DNA of 11,887 nt. It comes from UBA2177 sp964487525. Lineage in GTDB: Bacteria; Patescibacteriota; Dojkabacteria; SC72. The stretch spans positions 1-11,887 of the forward strand of contig CAZAQC010000022.1 in NCBI GenBank assembly GCA_964487525.1, given 5' to 3'. Positions 6,977-11,887 of the stretch are shown piece by piece; within the stretch, counting starts at the first letter, position 1; each line of letters starts with the position of its first letter. The notes under the pieces were generated by a model that was given only the letters and a program-made list of their open reading frames with translations, ran no database searches and was not told the DNA's origin. The translations under genes and the position numbers were made by a program.

Positions 6977-7381
6977 ATGAATCCATGGTCGTTTTTTGTT
7001 ATGTTGGTTGGGGTTATACTATTAGGTTTAGGAGCAAAAGAATTTTTCTATTTCCATAAGGAATTAGGTAGAATTCTAGTTTGTATAGGTGGAGGAGTAT
7101 TTCTGTGTGGTTTGGCTTTACTTCTTTATACCGACGTAATGAGATTCATGTTGTTCATTGTGATGTTAGTTGGTGTAATATTATTTGCATTGGGAATAAA
7201 AGAGATTTTTTATTTCAATAAAAAAGTAGGGTTTATCCTTATTTATGCAGGTGGTGCAATATTGATAACAGGAACCGGATGGCTATTACAAATGAATATA
7301 ATAATATTCTCAATATTAATAGGAATCTACATTATATGGGGAGGAGATAAAATAGTAAAAAAATTTTATAGATATCTCTAG
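6977..7381 (+). CDS. Small polytopic membrane protein with internal duplication, unknown function
   Basis: 134 residues, about five hydrophobic helices. Residues 7-50 and 61-104 are near copies: VMLVGVILLGLGAKEFFYF against VMLVGVILFALGIKEIFYF, each followed by a short basic turn and a second helix rich in Gly (CIGGGVFLCG against YAGGAILITG). Residues 109-134 (ILIGIYIIWGGDKI then KKFYRYL) look like a third, half copy of the first helix plus its charged K-(E/I) turn. The unit is thus two helices with a conserved KE-FYF-K loop, repeated two and a half times. I do not recognise a family. It has its own promoter and Shine-Dalgarno sequence and ends convergently with prs, so it appears to be a stand-alone gene. 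Confidence 0.75.
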   Translation: MNPWSFFVMLVGVILLGLGAKEFFYFHKELGRILVCIGGGVFLCGLALLLYTDVMRFMLFIVMLVGVILFALGIKEIFYFNKKVGFILIYAGGAILITGTGWLLQMNIIIFSILIGIYIIWGGDKIVKKFYRYL

Positions 7382-7394
7382 AATTATAGAACAC

Positions 7395-7433
7395 GGGCGA
7401 TTTGATCGTTTCAAAACATATGTCAAGTCGCCC
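7395..7433. terminator. GC-rich hairpin between convergent genes, possible bidirectional terminator
   Basis: Arms GGGCGATTTGA (7395-7405) and TCAAGTCGCCC (7423-7433) pair over 11 bp with one G-T wobble and a 17-nt loop. It lies 14 bp after one stop and 10 bp before the stop of the gene on the other strand. It is the most GC-rich stem in the neighbourhood. No T tract follows on either strand, so it is not a canonical intrinsic terminator and may act as an mRNA-end stabiliser. Confidence 0.5.
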
Positions 7434-7442
7434 AAGTAATTC

Positions 7443-8464
7443 CTATCTTAATAGGTCTCCAATAGATTTTCTTCTGTTAATTCTGTATATCACTTCTGCA
7501 AAGTATTTAGATACAGATATTTCTTTAAACCAATCATTTTCTTTAAGAAATTTCTTACTGTGGTATGTTGCATCTGTTCCAATAACCAATTCAATAATGT
7601 TTTTTTTCTGAAGTTTAGTGAATTCTTTAATAGCATTTCCATTTAACAGTGCTAATGTACATACCGCTACTATACTTTTAGCTCCCATTTCTTTTGCTTT
7701 TTCTATTGATCTGATTAATGTTCCTCCAGTATCAATCATGTCATCTATTATATATACATCTTTTCCTTTTATGTTTCCCAATATCTCAATATTTTCTACA
7801 CAGTTTGGTTTACTGTAGTTTCTTTTTTTGTAAGAGAAGGCTATATCTGTATATAAGTGTTGGGCATAGTAATTTGCTCTTTTTGCACCCCCAAGATCAG
7901 TTGGCATAATTACTGTTTTTTTAGGATTAGTTATTCTTTTTTCTAAATATGGTTTTAATACATAACCACCTTTTAAGTTATCTATTTTTGCTTTTCTAAA
8001 GAAACCTTGTATAGCGGTATTATGTAAATCTGATGTTATTACATGCTCTACTCCCATCTCTCCTTCTAATTCCCAAGCTATTCTAGCTGCAGTTATACCA
8101 TCTCTACCATCTTGTTTGTCCTGCCTGGCATATGGAAAGGAGGGAATAACTGCTGTTATTCTTTCTGCATCACATCTTCTACATGCATCTATGGTTGTAT
8201 ATAGGGCTCTTAGATTTTGGTCTGTAGACATACCTTCTGTATGATTTTCAATGTCTTGTATTATGTATACTTCTCTTCCTCTAATGCTTTCATCTATAGT
8301 AGTTTTTATCTCTGTATTAGCAAATTCAATTTGGGAAGATTTAATGAGGTGNNNNNNNNNNGTATATCTGTAGTAGTTCTTTTTCTTAATTCTTTTACTA
8401 TTTTTTTTGCTAGTGGTATTCCAGATTGGCAGGATAGTATGGATAGTGGTGCTCTAGGTATCAT
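7443..8464 (-). CDS. prs: Ribose-phosphate pyrophosphokinase (PRPP synthetase), interrupted by an assembly gap
   Basis: Makes PRPP from ribose 5-phosphate and ATP for nucleotide, His and Trp synthesis; cytoplasmic. The start at 8464 gives MIPRAPLSILSCQSGIPLAKKIVKEL, the usual N-terminal lobe. After 34 codons comes the N run. The frame resumes as IKSSQIEF..TTIDESIRGREVYIIQD, then FPYARQDKQDGRDGITA (ATP-site region, about 8138-8090), SDLHNTAIQGFF, PTDLGGAKRA, the flexible loop KKRNYSKP, and the PRPP-binding motif DDMIDTGGT (about 7745-7719). The C-terminus ends SIGDLL. With a small gap the protein would be about 338-340 residues, slightly longer than the common 310-330. The reading frames on the two sides agree only if the real gap is 2, 5, 8 or 11... 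bases, not 10, so the N count is a placeholder. Confidence 0.92.
8352..8361. other. Run of 10 N (scaffold gap)
   Basis: Ten ambiguous bases inside prs. Ten bases do not keep the prs frame, so the true gap length differs from 10 or a sequencing error lies nearby. Confidence 0.99.
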
Positions 8465-8482
8465 AGGTTCTAGTTTTCAAAG

Positions 8483-8525
8483 TAATGTATTACATATTAC
8501 CTCTTGTTTTAGATTTTGTAAAAGA
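8483..8525 (+). repeat. Direct repeat, left copy (43 bp), bounding the surface cassette
   Basis: It matches 11683-11726 at about 40 of 44 aligned positions, same orientation, sharing TATTACATATTA, CTCTTGTTTTA and TTTTGTAAAAGA. Its right end abuts the sortase stop codon (8526-8528). On the minus strand it contains the prs promoter. Confidence 0.8.
8494..8522 (-). promoter_or_regulatory. Promoter of prs inside the repeat
   Basis: Minus-strand -35 TTTACA (8522-8517), 17-bp spacer, -10 TAATAT (8499-8494). The predicted start near 8487 gives a leader of about 23 nt to the ATG at 8464. The same boxes occur in the right repeat copy with an 18-bp spacer. Confidence 0.45.
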
Positions 8526-9272
8526 CTAATTATCCGAGTATAGTCTTGAAATTGGATTAATTTTGGTCATATCCTTTCCTTTGTTTATAATTTCCATGTA
8601 GTATGCAAGATTAATACTTATATCTCTCCTCTTTTCATAATTTGTTGTCATTTTCGCGTACATTATTCTTCTTTTTTCACTGAATAATCCAGAACAGGTA
8701 ATAAGAGTTAGTTTAGAGTCGTCATCTTTTTGAAAAAGAATATCTCCTTCTTCAGGCAAAACTATTTTATCATCAACATATTGAAAAGTAATTTTATAAT
8801 TTTCGCTTGTTTCAATTATGATATTATCTCCAACCTTTAAATCTTTAGTCTTATAAAATTCATTTATTTGATTGTGTGCGTAGATGACAGTATTGGAATT
8901 TTTACTTTTTATAGGATCGGAAAGATTTGCCCAATAGGCATAACCATTTGTCAATGACCAGGTTTGATTTCCATAATCATATTGTCCTTCCTTGATTTCA
9001 AGATTAATATTAACATTTTCTATGTAAATAGATGTGGGAATTCCGTAGTTGATTATTTCCTCCTCTGCATCAATTGGGGCTCCTTCTTTATAGGATATAG
9101 AGTCAAATATGAGATTATCTTGTATATTGGTTTTATTTTTGTTTGAGAGATAAAGAATATAACTTTCAAATAGGATATTATTCTCAAGATACGAGAACCC
9201 AGACGAAACACCAAAGCCTATTAATGGGAAGATAATTAAAAAGATGATTATTTTTAATACTGATTTAAACAT
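8526..9272 (-). CDS. Sortase (LPxTG-type transpeptidase), membrane-anchored
   Basis: Extracellular cysteine transpeptidase that cuts a sorting signal and links the protein to the wall or to another amine. 248 residues from the ATG at 9272, chosen because AAAGGAG lies 6 nt upstream; a TTG six bases earlier would leave no spacing. An N-terminal membrane anchor (about 5-25) is followed by a linker and the sortase barrel. Catalytic residues: His133 in VIYAHN, Cys193 in LTLITC and an Arg in EKRRIMYA (201/202). The TLITC-x(n)-R layout is standard. About 30 residues after the Arg form an unusual charged C-terminal tail. Its start overlaps the glycosyltransferase stop by 8 bp (9265-9272), so the two are translationally coupled. 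The subclass cannot be told by eye. Confidence 0.9.
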   Translation of the reverse strand: MFKSVLKIIIFLIIFPLIGFGVSSGFSYLENNILFESYILYLSNKNKTNIQDNLIFDSISYKEGAPIDAEEEIINYGIPTSIYIENVNINLEIKEGQYDYGNQTWSLTNGYAYWANLSDPIKSKNSNTVIYAHNQINEFYKTKDLKVGDNIIIETSENYKITFQYVDDKIVLPEEGDILFQKDDDSKLTLITCSGLFSEKRRIMYAKMTTNYEKRRDISINLAYYMEIINKGKDMTKINPISRLYSDN

Positions 9273-10521
9273 TTTCAACTCCTTTCCTGTTCCACTTTTG
9301 CCAGGTTATATCAGAATTATTTAAGTAAAGATGTATAGAAGAGATTAAAGCATAGGTCTCAGCTAGAATAAGTAGATATGCCACTATATAGAAGATTGGT
9401 ATTAGGAGGAAGCTTTTCCAACTATTCAATTTTGAACCAAATAAATAGCTGATCATAATATTTGATGTTATGAAAAAGATCCATCCTAATAGATAAAGGA
9501 GAATCCCATCATCAAAGGTGTGGTAGAAAATTAAAGGTGTAAGAATAGGAAATAACAAAAGTTCTACATCGCCAAGTAAAGATGTAGGAAGTATAAACCA
9601 TGATAAAACTTTGTTGTGTTTCTTATCACTGCTGAAAAATAAGTTCGAATACTTGTAGAAAGTATCTAACTTTCCTTTCTTCCATCTAGATCGTTGTTTA
9701 AATAATTCTTTTATTGAAGATGGACCTTCGGTAAATGCTATAGCTTCCTCTATAAAGATGGTTTTTATACCCATGTCTTTTAATCTAAAGGAAAATTCTA
9801 TATCTTCTGTCTTTATTTCTTCATCAAAATATCCACATTTTTTGAAAACTTTTTTTCTAAAAATACCAAAGGCCCCACCGATTATATATTCACAATTGAG
9901 TATAGAGTTTAATCTCTTAAAATAAAAACTGTAGGTGTACTCAATTTGCTGTATGAGGCCCAAAAAGTTCTTGGAATTAGCAATCTTAACATTTCCTACT
10001 GCAGCATCAATGTCACTATCTATAAAGTATCGAGCGACATTAAGTATTGCATCCTTTTCAAACCTAGTATCAGCATCCATGGTTATTATTAAATCTCCAG
10101 TTGAATTTTTAATTCCTGTGTTTAAAGCACTTCCTTTCCCTGCATTCTTTCTCTTATTTATGTATTTAAAGGATTTGCCCTTTGGTAGTACCTTTAGACT
10201 TTTTTTGAAATTACGAATAATTTTATCTGTGGCATCTGTTGATCCATCGTTAATTACTATTATTTCTAATCTACGATATGAGTTGGCAAGTAAAGATTTT
10301 ATCGAAGTGATTATACCAACCTCTTCATTCCAGGCAGGGACAATAACGGAAATCTTTAAAGATTTCTCAATATCTTTTTGTGAAATTTTTGCTGCAGATA
10401 TCTTATATTTTCTACAATTAAGATTATAAAAAGGTGATAATAATAAATAGAGAATATGTTTTAATATTGCTAAGCCAGAAAAAATATAATAAGTTGTTAG
10501 AAGAAAACTATTAATATTCAT
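9265..10521 (-). CDS. Processive family 2 glycosyltransferase (PgaC/IcaA/BcsA-like)
   Basis: Membrane-bound polymerase that builds a beta-linked polysaccharide from a nucleotide sugar. 418 residues: one N-terminal helix (about 8-30), the GT2 domain, then about four C-terminal helices (305-400). Motifs: VIVPAWNEE (59-67), INDGSTD (90-96), TMDADTRF with the DxD-type site (148-154), GGAFGIFRK (215-223), KTEDIEFSFRL with the catalytic Asp240 region (237-247), and QRSRW (276-280), the Q-x-x-R-W signature of processive synthases. The size and single leading helix resemble poly-N-acetylglucosamine synthases more than cellulose synthases. A polysaccharide deacetylase transcribed divergently 333 bp away supports this. 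It is second in an operon after the small LPAT protein (28-bp gap) and overlaps the sortase. The actual sugar is not shown by the sequence. Confidence 0.9.
   Translation of the reverse strand: MNINSFLLTTYYIFSGLAILKHILYLLLSPFYNLNCRKYKISAAKISQKDIEKSLKISVIVPAWNEEVGIITSIKSLLANSYRRLEIIVINDGSTDATDKIIRNFKKSLKVLPKGKSFKYINKRKNAGKGSALNTGIKNSTGDLIITMDADTRFEKDAILNVARYFIDSDIDAAVGNVKIANSKNFLGLIQQIEYTYSFYFKRLNSILNCEYIIGGAFGIFRKKVFKKCGYFDEEIKTEDIEFSFRLKDMGIKTIFIEEAIAFTEGPSSIKELFKQRSRWKKGKLDTFYKYSNLFFSSDKKHNKVLSWFILPTSLLGDVELLLFPILTPLIFYHTFDDGILLYLLGWIFFITSNIMISYLFGSKLNSWKSFLLIPIFYIVAYLLILAETYALISSIHLYLNNSDITWQKWNRKGVENV
9279..9285 (-). promoter_or_regulatory. Shine-Dalgarno sequence of the sortase gene
   Basis: Minus-strand AAAGGAG within the last codons of the glycosyltransferase, 6 nt before the ATG at 9272. 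It decides the ATG over the upstream TTG. Confidence 0.75.
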
Positions 10522-10549
10522 TTTTTGAATATGGCCAAAACACAGAGGT

Positions 10550-10717
10550 TTATGCCCTTTTTGTTAGTGTTTTTATTAAAAGATTGTAGAGGACTAAAAA
10601 TGCTGCAAAAGAAACTAGTAATAGGAAATAGTTAATACCAGTTAAAATACTTACAGTTGCAGGTAATACAATTGCTGATGTAGCAGCTCCTAAGACTGAA
10701 CCAGAATCGTCATACAT
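10550..10717 (-). CDS. 55-residue protein with an LPxT-like sorting signal
   Basis: An ORF too short for routine calling: ATG at 10717, TAA at 10552-10550. The sequence begins MYDDSGSVLGAATSA, then LPAT (18-21), a hydrophobic helix (about 22-48) and a basic tail KTLTKRA. LPxT, helix and positive tail in this order is a cell-wall sorting signal, although the fifth residue is Val, not Gly. It lacks a signal peptide, and only about 17 residues precede the motif. An in-frame TAA lies a few codons upstream, so it is not the tail of a longer intact ORF. A strong promoter stands 33 bp upstream and the sortase is two genes downstream. It may be a minimal sortase substrate, a relic of a larger wall protein, or a small membrane partner of the glycosyltransferase (as PgaD is for PgaC). 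Confidence 0.6.
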   Translation of the reverse strand: MYDDSGSVLGAATSAIVLPATVSILTGINYFLLLVSFAAFLVLYNLLIKTLTKRA

Positions 10718-10749
10718 AATTTTTGCTTTAATAATTTAAAAGTAAGCAG

Positions 10750-10778
10750 ATTATACAAGTTCCTGTCCCTTTTGTAAA
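10750..10778 (-). promoter_or_regulatory. Promoter of the LPAT protein-glycosyltransferase-sortase operon
   Basis: Minus-strand -35 TTTACA (10778-10773), 17-bp spacer, perfect -10 TATAAT (10755-10750). The start near 10743 gives a leader of about 26 nt to the ATG at 10717. This is one of the best promoter matches in the window and supports the small ORF being real. Confidence 0.7.
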
Positions 10779-10818
10779 TACTATAGGCACATAGGGTTTT
10801 TGATTAAAACTTGTTGCA

Positions 10819-10847
10819 TTGATGGGAATTTCTCTTTATAGTATAAT
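10819..10847 (+). promoter_or_regulatory. Promoter of the deacetylase gene, leaderless
   Basis: TTGATG (10819-10824), 17-bp spacer, perfect TATAAT (10842-10847), six bases, then the ATG at 10854. Transcription starting 7 nt after the -10 would begin at the A of the start codon. There is no room for a Shine-Dalgarno sequence. Confidence 0.65.
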
Positions 10848-10853
10848 TCTGAA

Positions 10854-11681
10854 ATGGAAAATAAACAACCCATAGTATTACGGAAAAATTTTTGGTTTGT
10901 GTGTTTTGGCATCTTGCTATTATTTGCATTTGTATTTTCATTATTTTATTGGAATTTAATTTCTAATAATAAAGATGAAAAAGAATACAAAGGATATATT
11001 ACATTATGGTTTGATGATGGAATGCAATCTACTTATGATATTGCATATCCAATAATAAAAAAGAAGGGATTGATTGCCGTTTTAGCGGTAATAAGTGATA
11101 GAAATGTTGCATTAGAGAAATATGAAGAAGTTGATTCTGTTATGACATGGGAACAAGTAATCGATATACAAAACAATGGAGGTTGGGAAATCTCAAATCA
11201 TTCATTAAGTCATTCTCATTTAAATAGTATTGAAAATAAACCTGAATTAGAAAGGGAAATATTACTTCCTTTGGAGGTACTAAGATCTAAATCTTTGAAT
11301 GTTCGTTCATTTACTTTCCCATATGGTGAACAGGGAAATATACTTGGTCAAGAAATTGTAAGTGATAATCATGAATATTGGAGATCTTCTGTTCCTGGAA
11401 TTAATCCAATTCCAGCATGGAGGCATTTAACAGCATATTTTTTTAATGAAGACACAACAGAGGAAGAGGTAATTGATTTGATTAGAAAAACAGAGGATTC
11501 TGGTGGGTGGCTAATATTGGGTTTACACTCAACTTTGCGAAATCCTGTTACAGAATGGGAGCATACTCCAAATCAACTTAAATCATTATTGAAAATAATT
11601 GATGATAGTACTCTGGAAGTTGTTGTACCTAGTGATTTGTTTGATAAATTTGGATATGCAGAAGATAAGGAGATTAATTAG
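10854..11681 (+). CDS. Membrane-anchored polysaccharide deacetylase (NodB/CE4 family, PgaB/IcaB-like)
   Basis: Metal-dependent enzyme that removes N- or O-acetyl groups from a polysaccharide outside the membrane. 275 residues: basic N-terminus, one transmembrane helix (about 13-35), then the NodB domain. Motif 1 is LWFDDG (51-56; Asp54-Asp55, base and metal ligand), motif 2 is SNHSLSH (114-120; metal ligands His116 and His120), motif 3 is FTFPYGEQG (153-161) and motif 5 is LILGLHS (220-226; His225). The first Asp of the common TFDDG is kept as FDDG. Length suits IcaB or the N-terminal domain of PgaB rather than the longer two-domain PgaB. Divergent from the glycosyltransferase operon, it likely modifies that polymer; peptidoglycan or chitin deacetylation is the alternative. 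A direct repeat begins 2 bp after its stop. Confidence 0.9.
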   Translation: MENKQPIVLRKNFWFVCFGILLLFAFVFSLFYWNLISNNKDEKEYKGYITLWFDDGMQSTYDIAYPIIKKKGLIAVLAVISDRNVALEKYEEVDSVMTWEQVIDIQNNGGWEISNHSLSHSHLNSIENKPELEREILLPLEVLRSKSLNVRSFTFPYGEQGNILGQEIVSDNHEYWRSSVPGINPIPAWRHLTAYFFNEDTTEEEVIDLIRKTEDSGGWLILGLHSTLRNPVTEWEHTPNQLKSLLKIIDDSTLEVVVPSDLFDKFGYAEDKEIN

Positions 11682-11682
11682 T

Positions 11683-11726
11683 TAATATATTACATATTAT
11701 CTCTTGTTTTAAGTTTTTGTAAAAGA
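11683..11726 (+). repeat. Direct repeat, right copy (44 bp)
   Basis: Second copy of the element at 8483-8525, same orientation, with three substitutions and one indel. It starts 2 bp after the deacetylase TAG. Here CTCTT (11701-11705) and AAGAG (11723-11727) could pair, followed by a short T run (11731-11733), so it might also serve as a weak terminator. Confidence 0.8.
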
Positions 11727-11749
11727 GGGTTTTAAAGAATTTAAAGAAA

Positions 11750-11779
11750 TTTACTATATATTTATGTAAAAGGTATAAT
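11750..11779 (+). promoter_or_regulatory. Promoter of the structured RNA region
   Basis: TTTACT (11750-11755), 18-bp spacer, perfect TATAAT (11774-11779). The predicted start is near 11786, about 10 nt before the first base of a folded element. Confidence 0.55.
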
Positions 11780-11785
11780 AATATA

Positions 11786-11887
11786 CATTATCAAAGGCAA
11801 GGATCTTTCTCGTCTGTGTGGTTGCCGGAGAGAAAGGGAGTCAATGGCAAAACCGATTGATAATAATAATTAAATTATTATTATTTA
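11786..11887 (+). ncRNA. Candidate structured RNA or riboswitch-like leader with a pseudoknot
   Basis: The sequence is markedly more GC-rich than its surroundings and no ORF of note covers it. GGCAA (11796-11800) pairs with TTGCC (11822-11826). CTTTCTC (11805-11811) inside that loop pairs with GAGAAAG (11830-11836) outside it, forming an H-type pseudoknot with 5- and 7-bp stems. A second GGCAA (11846-11850, inside ATGGCAAAACC) could compete for the same GGTTGCC strand. TCAATGG (11841-11847) can fold with CCGATTGA (11853-11860). An all-A/T hairpin follows. An ATG at 11844 opens only nine codons. It is either a small RNA or the leader of a gene beyond the window. I match it to no known class. 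Confidence 0.45.
11860..11884. repeat. 25-bp perfect A/T palindrome at the window end
   Basis: Twelve paired bases on either side of A11872, built from AAT/ATT triplets. On the plus strand it ends in T-rich sequence and could be a weak terminator for the RNA upstream. It could equally be simple-sequence drift at a contig end. Confidence 0.5.

Noticed and set aside
6871..7059. 62-codon plus-strand ORF before the small membrane protein
   Set aside because: It overlaps the promoter and the well-supported gene at 6977 in another frame, and its product has no gene-like features.
8217..8543. Plus-strand ORF across the N gap
   Set aside because: It is the complement of prs codons and runs through ambiguous bases.
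9273..9278. TTG start for the sortase
   Set aside because: The Shine-Dalgarno AAAGGAG would directly touch it; the ATG at 9272 has proper spacing.
9935..10429. 164-codon plus-strand ORF
   Set aside because: It is antisense to the glycosyltransferase motifs and has no start signal or recognisable content.
11844..11873. Nine-codon ORF after a GGGAG
   Set aside because: The spacing of 3 nt is too short, the product is trivial, and the ATG lies in predicted RNA structure; at most a leader peptide.
1..11887. tRNA, rRNA, CRISPR array or transposase
   Set aside because: No cloverleaf, rRNA segment, regular spacer-repeat array or transposase motif was seen on either strand.

Overview
The window joins two unrelated kinds of DNA. 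From about 1,130 to the end (with a 10-N gap at 8352-8361) it is a compact, AT-rich bacterial region. Short intergenic spaces, several genes lacking a Shine-Dalgarno sequence, a likely leaderless promoter, a sortase, a short protein with an LPxT-like sorting signal preceded by a VLGAAT stretch, and a half-size 6-helix transporter together suggest a candidate-phyla (Patescibacteria/CPR-like) bacterium. That placement is inferred from style, not from a marker gene.

Positions 1 to about 1,000 (minus strand) do not look bacterial. They encode a mitochondrial-type 4-hydroxybenzoate polyprenyltransferase (COQ2). It reads through only if UAA and UAG are sense codons and if two very short GT..AG introns (24 and 20 nt) are removed. 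UGA never occurs in frame in the exons. That combination is typical of a ciliate nuclear gene. The junction with the bacterial DNA cuts a copper-exporting ATPase in mid gene, so a chimeric assembly is the simplest reading. It may still reveal a ciliate in the same sample or a host.

Layout of the bacterial part. (1) 1130-4099, minus strand: a half-size MFS protein and a small membrane-anchored protein, then a separately promoted copper pair (membrane-anchored cupredoxin plus truncated CopA) with an ATACC/GGTAT palindrome at its promoter. (2) 4154-5782, plus: a Na+/phosphate cotransporter with a PhoU-like tail. (3) 5779-6864, minus: MurB, convergent with the cotransporter and sharing 4 bp. (4) 6977-7381, plus: a small membrane protein built from an internal duplication. 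(5) 7443-8464, minus: PRPP synthetase broken by the N gap. (6) 8526-11681: a surface cassette. A strong promoter drives a 55-residue LPAT-signal protein, a processive family 2 glycosyltransferase and a sortase on the minus strand; a divergent promoter drives a membrane-anchored NodB-type polysaccharide deacetylase on the plus strand. (7) 11750-11887: a promoter followed by a candidate structured RNA.

The surface cassette (6) is bounded exactly by two direct copies of a 43/44-bp repeat (8483-8525 and 11683-11726). Together the cassette genes look like a route for making, deacetylating and perhaps anchoring an extracellular polysaccharide, resembling in logic the PgaC/PgaB (IcaA/IcaB) systems. 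MurB and the sortase indicate a peptidoglycan wall.
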